Assembly: GCF_001006305.1 (NCBI RefSeq)
Contig: NZ_LBHJ01000012.1
Location: forward strand, 470,231-534,230
DNA length: 64,000 nucleotides
DNA from: Silvibacterium bohemicum
GTDB lineage: Bacteria; Acidobacteriota; Terriglobia; Terriglobales; Acidobacteriaceae
Reading direction: 5' to 3'
Every line of letters starts with the position of its first letter. The first letter of the stretch is position 1. Positions 8,326 through 15,674 of the stretch are shown here, in pieces. Below the pieces are notes generated by a model. The model was given only the letters and a program-made list of their open reading frames with translations. It was not told the origin of the DNA and made no database searches. The position numbers and the translations under genes were made by a program.

Positions 8326-9201
8326 CTAGCCGTTCAGCATCTCCATCGCTTTCCTCAAGCTGGTATGCATGCGATTGAACGAGGTTGTGACTTCGGCGAT
8401 CTCATCCTTGCCTCGTACGGGAAGTGCGGCCTGGTCGATATCGCCGGTGCTGATGCGGTCCGCCGATGCGCTGACCGCGCGCAGCGGCCGGATGACGATG
8501 AGGTACATGCCGACATCGATCACGGCTATCGCCGCGAAAAAGATAACGCTCAAGCTGATCAGCAGGTCCCGGAAGCCCTGATTGGCCAGGGCGATTGGCA
8601 CCGACATAGGGACAGAGATGATCTGTGCGGCGACGATTTCGTTGGGCTGCCAGCCGAAGCCGTTTTGATTCCCATAACGCTTGACCAGCGCTGCCGGAGC
8701 CACGCTCGGCAGGCTATGGCAGGTCAGGCATCCAGGCGCTGCCGCGATGGGGTGCGCCAGGTAGAGCGTCTGCCCGGTCGCTCCAGAGCGCTCGCCCGTG
8801 TACTCCTTGGCTCCGGGATGGTTGCGGAAGTACTCGATGATGTCGGCCTGCCAATCGTCAGCCCGGTCGGCCAGATTTGTCGGGTTGAGAGTGGCCTCTT
8901 TGTATGCGTATTCCGGGAAGGCCTTCCTGAGCCGGTTGAAGGTGACCGTAGCCGCATAAAATGGGATGGTCTGGGGTAGGAAGGTATTTTGATATTCCGG
9001 CGTTTTTTCGAGGATGGGGCTGATCTCTTCGTCGGTGTAGTCGCGAGTGGCCAGAGCGCCGGCAGCCATCAGCTCCGCCTGGTTGACAACTGTTTTCTTT
9101 GCGCCTTCCAGAAGAAAATTGCGCGCATTGACGGCAATCAGGACGAGTCCCAGTCCGAAGACAATAAACAGCAGGAGATTCAATTTAGCCAGTAGTTTCA
9201 T
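8326..9201 (-). CDS. Membrane sensor with DUF3365 (Tll0287-like) haem domain and HAMP domain
   Basis: 291 aa. Membrane segments are at about 7-25 and 210-235; between them is an extracytoplasmic domain of the DUF3365/Tll0287 type containing C158-LT-C161-H162, a c-type haem attachment motif. After the second segment comes a HAMP linker (VIRPLRAVSASADRISTGDIDQAALPVRGKDEIAEVTTSFNRMHTSLRKAMEMLNG), where the protein stops: there is no kinase, cyclase or methyl-accepting output domain. It could bind haem or sense redox or gas ligands and signal to a separate partner. The neighbouring converging gene is a soluble Ser/Thr kinase, a possible partner by inference. Confidence 0.85.
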   Translation of the reverse strand: MKLLAKLNLLLFIVFGLGLVLIAVNARNFLLEGAKKTVVNQAELMAAGALATRDYTDEEISPILEKTPEYQNTFLPQTIPFYAATVTFNRLRKAFPEYAYKEATLNPTNLADRADDWQADIIEYFRNHPGAKEYTGERSGATGQTLYLAHPIAAAPGCLTCHSLPSVAPAALVKRYGNQNGFGWQPNEIVAAQIISVPMSVPIALANQGFRDLLISLSVIFFAAIAVIDVGMYLIVIRPLRAVSASADRISTGDIDQAALPVRGKDEIAEVTTSFNRMHTSLRKAMEMLNG

Positions 9202-9595
9202 AAGCAGAGCCTGAGCGCATTACAGCACAGAAATGATCGAATCTGCGCGTTATAGAGACACTGTATGAAGGGGATTGCTTCCAGTTTTCGTATGCGGTCT
9301 GCTGGATTATGGGCGGCGCGGCCGGATCAACGAGGTTTGGTTGGTGCCGCGGCCTGTTCCTTGGCGACAGTCCCGTGGATCGATAAATGAGGTGTTGAGG
9401 GCCGCACTTCTCGTGCATTTCGAACGGCTTTTCCACGAAAAGACAACGAAAGTCTCCCCTGTGAAATGTCCTGGCGGCGCTGACGTGGTGTGCGCGTTGC
9501 GGGGCGAGAATCATCGTGCTAAAATCCTGTTCTGTACCCTCTGATTGCAGACGCATCCGTGCGTTCGAAGTAAGCTTGGGTGCGAACTGTTTTGG
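9202..9595. other. Upstream region of the tRNA cluster
   Basis: About 390 bases without a credible protein gene. Its 3' part carries a promoter-like sequence (9497-9525). Open frames here lack ribosome sites and family features. Confidence 0.5.
9497..9525 (+). promoter_or_regulatory. Putative sigma-70 promoter of the tRNA cluster
   Basis: TTGCGG (9497-9502), a 17-base spacer and TAAAAT (9520-9525) place a transcription start near 9532, about 64 bases before the first tRNA. The -10 has five of six consensus bases. Confidence 0.5.
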
Positions 9596-9671
9596 GCTGG
9601 CGTAGCTCAGCTGGTAGAGCTCCTGATTTGTAATCAGGCGGTCGGGGGTTCAAGTCCCTTCGCCAGCTCCA
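9596..9671 (+). tRNA. tRNA-Thr (anticodon TGT)
   Basis: The acceptor stem GCTGGCG pairs with CGCCAGC (9661-9667). The D arm GCTCAGCTGGTAGAGC, anticodon loop TTTGTAA (anticodon TGT) and TTCAAGTC T-loop are all present, and CCA is encoded at 9669-9671. It reads ACA codons (and ACG by wobble). It is the first of four tRNA genes in the cluster. Confidence 0.97.
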
Positions 9672-9831
9672 AACGACCCAGGTCAAGACAGGCGTGAGCA
9701 GGGTAGCCGATCGCTCTTCGGGGCGGAATCCTTCCACCAGCGCAAAGGTTTTTTGCCGGAGTTCGACTCCGGATGGCCGCTGGGTGTCCTCAGGAAGAAT
9801 GAGCGGTGAATTTGCCTGCGGGAAGATAGTT

Positions 9832-9905
9832 GGAATGGTCGAACCGGCGCTGAGATGCGCGGGCGAAGCCAGAGAGCGAGAGCGGTTTTATTCGAAGCTC
9901 TCGAG
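9832..9905 (+). repeat. Diverged copy (R0) of the tRNA-spacer hairpin repeat
   Basis: The segment ending in GAGAGC (9872-9877) ... GCTCTC (9897-9902), around the core GAGAGCGGTTTTATTCGAAG, matches the 82-bp units at 10390-10635 in their 3' half. The outer stem differs from those units in both arms, so pairing is kept. It lies directly before tRNA-Tyr. Confidence 0.65.
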
Positions 9906-9911
9906 TGGTAT

Positions 9912-9999
9912 GCACAGGTGGCCGAGCGGTTAATGGCAGCAGACTGTAAATCTGCCGCTCCTTGGAGCTACGGAGGTTCGAATCCTCCCCTGTGCACCA
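9912..9999 (+). tRNA. tRNA-Tyr (anticodon GTA)
   Basis: Class II tRNA with a long variable arm (CGCTCCTTGGAGC). The acceptor GCACAGG pairs with CCTGTGC, the anticodon stem-loop GCAGA-CTGTAAA-TCTGC gives anticodon GTA, the T arm is GGAGGTTCGAATCCTCC, and CCA is encoded at 9997-9999. Its 3' end is duplicated at 10113. Confidence 0.96.
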
Positions 10000-10016
10000 G
10001 AGATTGAGTAGTAGCG

Positions 10017-10104
10017 GGGTGAATCGCGGCGGGAGCGCTAGTAAGGCGCGAGCAAGGCGAGAGGGTTTGGGCGAGAGCCGAAAGCGCGAAGCCAAAACCC
10101 TCGA
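10017..10104 (+). repeat. Copy R1 of the tRNA-spacer hairpin repeat
   Basis: Its first 45 bases (GGGTGAATCGCGGCGGGAGC...) match the tandem units at 10390-10635. The stem is here GAGGGTTTGG (10061-10070) with CCAAAACCCTC (10092-10102), again changed in both arms relative to the other copies. Confidence 0.7.
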
Positions 10105-10112
10105 ATGTGGTG

Positions 10113-10152
10113 GCTACGGAGGTTCGAATCCTCCCCTGTGCACCAGAGATTG
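10113..10152 (+). pseudogene. 40-bp duplicated tRNA-Tyr 3' end
   Basis: Bases 10113-10152 repeat 9967-10006 exactly: the end of the variable arm, the T arm, the acceptor 3' strand, CCA and nine following bases. No 5' half is present, so no tRNA can be made. The 146-base offset spans repeat copy R1. This is a partial tandem duplication, or the scar of an integration at the tRNA 3' end. Confidence 0.8.
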
Positions 10153-10168
10153 GGAAGGCAGCGTCGGA

Positions 10169-10360
10169 ATGGTGTTCGAGGGCGTAAGGCGCAAGGTGGT
10201 GGCCTTGGCGATGCTCGGGGTTCTGGCGGCGGTAGCTTGGCGAACGATGGATGCGGGCAGGGTTCGCACCCTGGTGTTTGTTTTGCTGGGTGGATTTGCT
10301 CTTCGCGTAACGTTGACGCCGGGGCGTTCGCGTTACGATGGAGAAGGGAGTCCCGATTGA
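10169..10360 (+). CDS. Small membrane protein, unknown function
   Basis: 63 aa starting at ATG 10169. The sequence is a short basic start (MVFEGVRRK), a hydrophobic helix at about 10-24 (VVALAMLGVLAAVAW), a polar turn (RTMDAGRVR), a second helix at about 34-46 (TLVFVLLGGFAL), and a charged tail. The two-helix hairpin with arginines at each boundary looks like a real small membrane protein and not chance. A weak GGAAGG lies upstream. It sits between tRNA genes, so it would be transcribed with them. I do not recognise the family. Confidence 0.5.
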   Translation: MVFEGVRRKVVALAMLGVLAAVAWRTMDAGRVRTLVFVLLGGFALRVTLTPGRSRYDGEGSPD

Positions 10361-10373
10361 ATTCGAATCGGGA
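10351..10373 (+). terminator. Hairpin at the end of the small membrane protein gene
   Basis: TCCCGATT (10351-10358), loop GAATTCG, AATCGGGA (10366-10373), followed by TTGTGTCGT. The stem begins inside the last codons of the small ORF. It could be a terminator or a processing hairpin in the tRNA transcript. Confidence 0.45.
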
Positions 10374-10389
10374 TTGTGTCGTAAGGTTT

Positions 10390-10635
10390 GGGTGAATCGC
10401 GGCGTGAGCGCTGGAAAGGCGCGAACAAAGCGAGAGGGCGGGAGCGGTTTTACTGCGAAGCCCTCGTAAACGGGTGAATCGCGGCGTGAGCGCTGGAAAG
10501 GCGCGAACAAAGCGAGAGGGCGAGAGCGGTTTTACTGCAAAGCCCTCGTAAACGGGTGAATCGCGGCGTGAGCGCTGGAAAGGCGCGAACAAAGCGAGAG
10601 GGCGAGAGCGGTTTTACTGCGAAGCCCTCGTAAAC
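10390..10635 (+). repeat. Three perfect-length 82-bp tandem repeats between tRNA genes
   Basis: Units at 10390-10471, 10472-10553 and 10554-10635 differ at only two or so positions. Each ends in a stem GAGGGC ... GCCCTC around GAGAGCGGTTTTACTGCGAA (for unit 3, 10598-10603 with 10624-10629). The last unit ends four bases before tRNA-Thr(GGT). With R0 and R1 there are five copies in the cluster. Open frames on the minus strand through the repeats are only a consequence of the 82-bp period and are not genes. Confidence 0.92.
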
Positions 10636-10639
10636 GGAC

Positions 10640-10715
<76 letters not shown>

Positions 10716-10732
10716 GAATTTAGAGCAAGTCA

Positions 10733-10778
10733 GCGAGTCAGCAGGCGAGCCGAGGAGTGGGCTGGCTTGCTGACTCGC
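10733..10778 (+). repeat. Long hairpin between tRNA-Thr and tRNA-Gly, with period-8 content
   Basis: GCGAGTCAGCAGGCGAGCC (10733-10751) pairs at 17 of 19 positions with 10760-10778, leaving an 8-base loop. The left arm reads as 8-base units AGCAAGTC / AGCGAGTC / AGCAGGCG (10724-10747). It may be a processing signal between the two tRNAs. Confidence 0.6.
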
Positions 10779-10813
10779 TTCTGCCGAAGGCGGGCTGGCT
10801 TGCTGCAGTACGT

Positions 10814-10888
10814 GCGGGAGTAACTCAGTGGTAGAGTCACAGCCTTCCAAGCTGTTGGTCGCGGGTTCGATTCCCGTCTCCCGCTCCA
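10814..10888 (+). tRNA. tRNA-Gly (anticodon TCC)
   Basis: The acceptor GCGGGAG pairs with CTCCCGC (10878-10884), the anticodon stem-loop CAGC-CTTCCAA-GCTG gives anticodon TCC, the T arm is CGGGTTCGATTCCCG, and CCA is encoded at 10886-10888. The next gene starts 69 bases downstream. Confidence 0.96.
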
Positions 10889-10956
10889 GAAGTTGAAGGT
10901 CGGATTTTCGAGATAGGCGCGGCTTGGGCCGCTGAGGAAAGAAGGCAAGGGTCAGG

Positions 10957-11265
10957 ATGTACGAACAGGCAGTGCTTCCCATTCGGGACGAAAAGACCTT
11001 CAGCGATGTGCATGGCGCCCTGAAGTCGGCTTTTGCGGCGAAACAGGTCGAGCGATTTCTGAATGGAGTGCAGCGCAATAAGCTCCGCGCGCGCCAGTTC
11101 GAGGCCATCCTGGCCAGCGGTCTTCTTGGTCCTGAAGCGGCGGCAAAGTATGCTGCACTGGGCGACTCGGACCGCGGCCACATTCGCGAGCAGTACCTGA
11201 GTATGGTGGAGCACGTAGAGCCAGCCATCCGGGCAAAGTATTTGAAAGTCTATGCGTACTACTGA
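10957..11265 (+). CDS. Small conserved-looking protein of unknown function upstream of tuf
   Basis: 102 aa, acidic/basic and predicted helical: MYEQAVLPIRDEKTFSDVHGALKSAF ... ILASGLLGPEAAAKYAALGDSDRGHIREQYLSMVEHV. No cysteines, signal peptide or membrane segment. It lies 69 bases after tRNA-Gly and 47 bases before tuf on the same strand, so it is probably cotranscribed with them. The upstream GAGGAAAGAAGG stretch can act as a ribosome site. The repetitive, even helical composition and the lack of any strong overlapping frame make it a credible gene; I do not recognise a function. Confidence 0.65.
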   Translation: MYEQAVLPIRDEKTFSDVHGALKSAFAAKQVERFLNGVQRNKLRARQFEAILASGLLGPEAAAKYAALGDSDRGHIREQYLSMVEHVEPAIRAKYLKVYAYY

Positions 11266-11312
11266 GTTAGCGCGCATTTAAGAGTTTTTTTACAGAATTC
11301 GAGGAGAAGGAA

Positions 11313-12500
<1,188 letters not shown>

Positions 12501-12502
12501 CA

Positions 12503-12669
12503 GCTCAAGTCCGGGTGGCTGAAGCGGTTTGCTTAAAGGCGGCCAGCTTCAAAGCGGTTAGCTTAAGGCTGGATAGTTGAAATTCGGGTAGCTTGGGTCT
12601 GGGCAGTTCAAGGCCGGTAGCTCTCGCGGTTGGCCAGCTTAAGCCTGGTTGGCTCGAAAGTGGTTTGCA
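12503..12669 (+). repeat. Degenerate tandem repeat of about 15 bp after tuf (11 units)
   Basis: Starting three bases after the tuf stop, eleven units mostly 15 bases long follow the pattern GCTTAAGGCCGGNTA, for example 12531-12545, 12546-12560, 12561-12575, 12576-12590 and 12591-12605. Three units are 13, 17 and 18 bases long. No frame across it has a ribosome site. It ends just before the two hairpins at 12683. Confidence 0.8.
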
Positions 12670-12682
12670 GTTTCGGAGGGAG

Positions 12683-12736
12683 CCGGGGGCTTTAGCCCCC
12701 GGAAATCCCTTCAAAGTAGAAAGGGGCTTTAGCCCC
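12683..12736. repeat. Two related GGGGCTTTAGCCCC hairpins
   Basis: CCGGGGGCT-TT-AGCCCCCGG (12683-12702) is a perfect 9-bp stem. GGGGCTTTAGCCCC (12723-12736) repeats its centre. A similar sequence, AGCGGTTTTAGCCGCT, is at 14217-14232. This looks like a dispersed palindromic repeat family. Here it could also stop or slow transcription between tuf and rpmG. Confidence 0.7.
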
Positions 12737-12800
12737 GGAAGTGAATAAGCGGATTTGATCGTCCCGGACGCGATTTCGGCCGATCGGTTAGGATAAAAAG

Positions 12801-12950
12801 ATGCGCGAAATTGTGACATTACAGTGCCCCGTATGCAAGGAGCGGAATTACTCGACGACGAAGAACAAGAAGACGACCACCGGCCGTCTGGAGTTCTCGA
12901 AGTTCTGCAACCGCTGCCGCAAGCACACGGACCACAAAGAAACGAAATAA
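12801..12950 (+). CDS. rpmG: Ribosomal protein L33, zinc-binding form
   Basis: 49 aa: [20 protein letters not shown] ... [15 protein letters not shown]. Two CxxC pairs (C9/C12 and C36/C39) make this the zinc-ribbon (C+) form of L33. GGATAAAAAG precedes the ATG. rpmG just upstream of tRNA-Trp, secE and nusG is the usual bacterial order, which supports the call despite the small size. Confidence 0.95.
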   Translation: MREIVTLQCPVCKERNYSTTKNKKTTTGRLEFSKFCNRCRKHTDHKETK

Positions 12951-12952
12951 GG

Positions 12953-13023
12953 CAGGGTTCAGGGATTAGGTTGTAGGGCACAGAGAATTCAGGTTTTCTA
13001 CGCCCTGTACCCTACCCCCTGCT
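12953..13023 (+). repeat. Inverted heptad arrays in the rpmG-trnW spacer
   Basis: On the left are period-7 units CAGGGTT, CAGGGAT, TAGGTTG, TAGGGCA and CAGAGAA (12953-12987). On the right are CCCTGTA, CCCTACC and CCCTGCT (13003-13023), whose complements have the same NNAGGG pattern. The two arrays can pair in a long imperfect stem just before tRNA-Trp. Confidence 0.7.
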
Positions 13024-13028
13024 GTTAC

Positions 13029-13104
13029 AGGGGCGTAAGCTCAACGGTTAAACTGTCGGTCTCCAAAACCGAACTTCTCGGTTCGAATCCGAGCGCCCCT
13101 GCCA
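13029..13104 (+). tRNA. tRNA-Trp (anticodon CCA)
   Basis: The acceptor AGGGGCG pairs with CGCCCCT (13094-13100). The anticodon loop TCTCCAAA region gives anticodon CCA, the T arm is CTCGGTTCGAATCCGAG, and CCA is encoded at 13102-13104. It sits between rpmG and secE as in many bacteria. Confidence 0.96.
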
Positions 13105-13213
13105 GATTTTTGAACCAGGCAACATGCGGTATCGTAGGTAGGATCAGAATCGAAGAAGTAGAGAGTGGTTCCCCGCCGCTCTGACCAGGAAAAAGCTGGG
13201 CAAAGAAGGGTTT

Positions 13214-13492
13214 ATGGCAAAGGCAATCGTAGCATCCGATCAGCAGGAACGTTCCGGCGCGCAGCAGGGTATGCAGCATGTGACCGGCTTGGTCACCCGT
13301 ACGCGCGAGTTCCTGAAAGACGTGCGTGGCGAGATGCGCAAGGTAGTGACGCCCTCGCGCGACGAGGTGCGTACTACGACCACCGTTGTCATCCTTACTG
13401 TTTTTGCCTTCGCCGGCTTCTTCTATGTGGTGGATTCGGTGCTCGATCACGCGCTTCGCGCGCTCCTGCACTCGCTGGGGAGCACGCAGTAG
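13214..13492 (+). CDS. secE: Preprotein translocase subunit SecE
   Basis: 92 aa. The conserved amphipathic piece is TREFLKDVRGEMRKVVTPSRDEVRTTT (about residues 30-56), followed by one membrane helix (VVILTVFAFAGFFYVVDSVLD, about 58-78). SecE clamps the SecY channel in the inner membrane. It ends where the nusG leader begins. The location between tRNA-Trp and nusG is diagnostic. Confidence 0.97.
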   Translation: MAKAIVASDQQERSGAQQGMQHVTGLVTRTREFLKDVRGEMRKVVTPSRDEVRTTTTVVILTVFAFAGFFYVVDSVLDHALRALLHSLGSTQ

Positions 13493-13510
13493 GTGCTAGA
13501 AGAGGGTTTG

Positions 13511-14107
13511 ATGGCAGACGAAATCGAAAACAGTGGCGAGCAGCCGCCCGAACAGCTGGGGCCTCCGGCCAACGAGCAATTCAAGTGGTATATCATCCAC
13601 GCCTACTCGGGCTTTGAGCGGAAGGTTCGTGAATCCATCGAGAGCCGGGTGCAGGCTTTTGGTCTGCAGAACCGCATCGGCCGGGTGATGATTCCGACCG
13701 AGCCGGTCACTGAGCTGGTCAACGGCAAGAAGCGTACCGTCGAGCGGGTCTTTCTGCCCGGCTACGTTCTGGTCGAGATGGATCTGGACAACGATCTCTG
13801 GCACGTGATCAAGAACACGCCCCGGGTCACGGGCTTTCTCGGCACCGGCGACAAGCCGGTGGCTCTGAGCGAAGCGGAGGTCGGCTCGATCCTCTTCCGC
13901 AGCGAGACGTCGAAAGAGAAGCCGCGCCTCAAGATCAAGTTCGAGAAGAACGAATCGGTACGCATCACCGAGGGCCCCTTCGCCAACTTCAACGGCATCG
14001 TCGACGATATCAACGAGGATCGCGAGACGCTGAAGGTGATGGTAACGATCTTTGGCCGCTCCACTCCGGTAGAGCTCGAATTCGGCAAGGTAGAGAAGGT
14101 CGAGTAG
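13511..14107 (+). CDS. nusG: Transcription termination/antitermination factor NusG
   Basis: 198 aa from the ATG at 13511. An in-frame GTG at 13493 would add six residues and abut secE, but AAGAGGG lies six bases before 13511, which I prefer. The N-terminal NGN domain (FKWYIIHAYSGFERKVRESIESRV ... RKVERVFLPGYVLVEMDL-like) binds the RNA polymerase clamp. The C-terminal KOW domain is NESVRITEGPFANFNGIVDDINEDRETLKVMVTIFGRSTPVELEF. It couples transcription to translation or Rho and is cotranscribed with secE and rplK. Confidence 0.97.
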   Translation: MADEIENSGEQPPEQLGPPANEQFKWYIIHAYSGFERKVRESIESRVQAFGLQNRIGRVMIPTEPVTELVNGKKRTVERVFLPGYVLVEMDLDNDLWHVIKNTPRVTGFLGTGDKPVALSEAEVGSILFRSETSKEKPRLKIKFEKNESVRITEGPFANFNGIVDDINEDRETLKVMVTIFGRSTPVELEFGKVEKVE

Positions 14108-14270
14108 CGCAGGGATTGGAGTTGAGAGCTTAGCGTTTACCGTAGACTCTCATCTCTCTCGTAGAGATCTTGTATCAGGGCATGGCTTCAGCCGCGCCGG
14201 AAGTATAGAGAAGGAAAGCGGTTTTAGCCGCTGGTGGAATTGGCCCTGAAGGCTCTCTGCCGAAAGAATT

Positions 14271-14305
14271 CAGCTAGGGGCTGATAGCGAGAAGCTAGAA
14301 GCTGC
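14271..14305 (+). repeat. Heptad array upstream of rplK
   Basis: Five units of seven bases, CAGCTAG, GGGCTGA, TAGCGAG, AAGCTAG and AAGCTGC, end 18 bases before the rplK start. The opposite end of the 216-base spacer (about 14112-14160) is G/A-rich with a looser 7-base pattern, and the AGCGG...CCGCT hairpin at 14217-14232 lies between. Confidence 0.55.
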
Positions 14306-14323
14306 CGTAAAAAGGAAAACGCA

Positions 14324-14764
14324 ATGGCTGCACCAACAAAGAAAGTTCAGACTTCCGTAAAGCTCCAGATCGAAGCCGGCAAGGCGACCCCGGCGCCGCC
14401 CGTAGGCCCCGCCCTCGGCCAGGCTCAGGTCAACATCATGGAGTTCTGTAAGCAGTTCAACGCCCGCACCCAGAATAAGGAGATGGCCGGACTCATCATC
14501 CCCGTCGTCATCACCGTTTACGTCGATCGCACCTTCACCTTCGTCACCAAGACGCCGCCCGCGGCCATCCTGCTGAAGAAGGCTGCGAATCTGGCCAAGG
14601 GATCGGGTGTTCCGAACAAGACCAAGGTCGGAACCGTGACCGAGGCGCAGGTGCTGGACATCGCCAAGCAGAAGATGCCCGATCTGAACGCCGCCTCCGT
14701 CGAGTCCGCGGTCAAGAGCATCAAGGGTACCGCGCGCTCCATGGGCATTGACGTCGTAGCATAG
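14324..14764 (+). CDS. rplK: Ribosomal protein L11
   Basis: 146 aa. The N-terminal [35 protein letters not shown] is the conserved thiostrepton-region signature, and the C-terminal rRNA-binding domain ([42 protein letters not shown]) is complete. AAGGA precedes the ATG. Normally rplA follows within tens of bases; here a Uma2-family gene is inserted 21 bases downstream. Confidence 0.97.
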   Translation: MAAPTKKVQTSVKLQIEAGKATPAPPVGPALGQAQVNIMEFCKQFNARTQNKEMAGLIIPVVITVYVDRTFTFVTKTPPAAILLKKAANLAKGSGVPNKTKVGTVTEAQVLDIAKQKMPDLNAASVESAVKSIKGTARSMGIDVVA

Positions 14765-14785
14765 ACTTCGTGAAGGAGGCGTGGA

Positions 14786-15481
14786 ATGTCAGCCACTCCA
14801 GTTCTTCAGCGCGAGACGGATCAATCCTCATCTGAATCGTCTTCGTTTGAACTGTCTTTGCGTGATATCCCGCTTCCCATCATCCTTCGGCCAGCTCAAC
14901 CGCTGAGCGACGAGGACTTGCTAGCCTTTTGCGCTGCCAATCGAGGTATGGAGATCGAGAGCGACGCGGATGGAAGCATTACGATCATGACTCCCGCCGG
15001 TCCTGATAGCAGCCGCCTCAACCAGTACCTTGCAGCAGAGCTGACTCTCTGGTCCAGGCAGGCTGGGGGAATTGTTTTTGGTCCTGATCTCGGAATCCGC
15101 TTTCCTGACAAGACCATGCGCGGACCCGATGTGGCTTGGCTTTCAGCTCCCCGCTGGAATGCTCTTAGTCCCGGGCAGCGGAAAGTATTCCTGAGCTTCT
15201 GTCCGGAATTCATCCTTGAGCTTCGCTCCGAGAGTGATCGTGCCTCGACGGTTGAGGCAAAGATGGAATTTTGGCTCAGTCGTGGCGCCGAACTCGGCTG
15301 GCTCATCGATCCCCGGCGCAAGCTCGCCATGATCTACCGCCCCGGTCAGGAGCCCGCAACGCTTCTGCAACCAGAGATACTTGAAGGCGAAGGGCCGATT
15401 ACCGGCTTCCGTCTGGAAATGCATCACTTCTGGGAGTATGGGATTTCGTCCACTCTCAGGAATATTGGCGTCCCGGCATAG
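14786..15481 (+). CDS. Uma2-family (DUF820) putative endonuclease inserted between rplK and rplA
   Basis: 231 aa. The Uma2/DUF820 restriction-endonuclease-like fold is supported by EDLLAFCAANRGMEIESDADGSITIMTP (N-terminal), GPDVAWLSAPRW (catalytic Asp region), FCPEFILELRSESDRASTVEAKMEFWLSRGAELGWLIDP (Glu-x-Lys-like core) and YRPG. The ribosome site AAGGAGG six bases before the ATG is stronger than those of its ribosomal neighbours. It is 21 bases after rplK and 193 bases before rplA, all on the same strand, so it is expressed with ribosomal proteins. Uma2 genes are abundant and mobile in cyanobacteria and acidobacteria; their function is not settled. Confidence 0.85.
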   Translation: MSATPVLQRETDQSSSESSSFELSLRDIPLPIILRPAQPLSDEDLLAFCAANRGMEIESDADGSITIMTPAGPDSSRLNQYLAAELTLWSRQAGGIVFGPDLGIRFPDKTMRGPDVAWLSAPRWNALSPGQRKVFLSFCPEFILELRSESDRASTVEAKMEFWLSRGAELGWLIDPRRKLAMIYRPGQEPATLLQPEILEGEGPITGFRLEMHHFWEYGISSTLRNIGVPA

Positions 15482-15674
15482 TATTTAGTATCCGGCGCGA
15501 CGCGGAAGCAGTGGCGCGATGGGTCGGATTTCAAGCTGCGACGGCTACCATAGATTTTTGATCCTTGCCTCCAGCGCCGAACTAGGTGATAATCAAAAGA
15601 CGCGCTCAAACCACGGGCGTGTGCAACCACGGCCAGCAAGCAACAGCGACTGAGCGGTGGAAGACTGAGGAAGT

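Noticed and set aside
9185-9556. A 123-codon minus-strand frame before the tRNA cluster
   Set aside because: It overlaps the sensor gene start and the tRNA promoter, has no ribosome site and no family features.
9968-10592. Two overlapping minus-strand frames with repeated peptide blocks in the tRNA cluster
   Set aside because: The repeated peptides come from the 82-bp DNA repeats and cross tRNA-spacer structures; no ribosome site.
10390-10635. CRISPR array
   Set aside because: The 82-bp units are directly adjacent with no unique spacers, and no cas genes are present.
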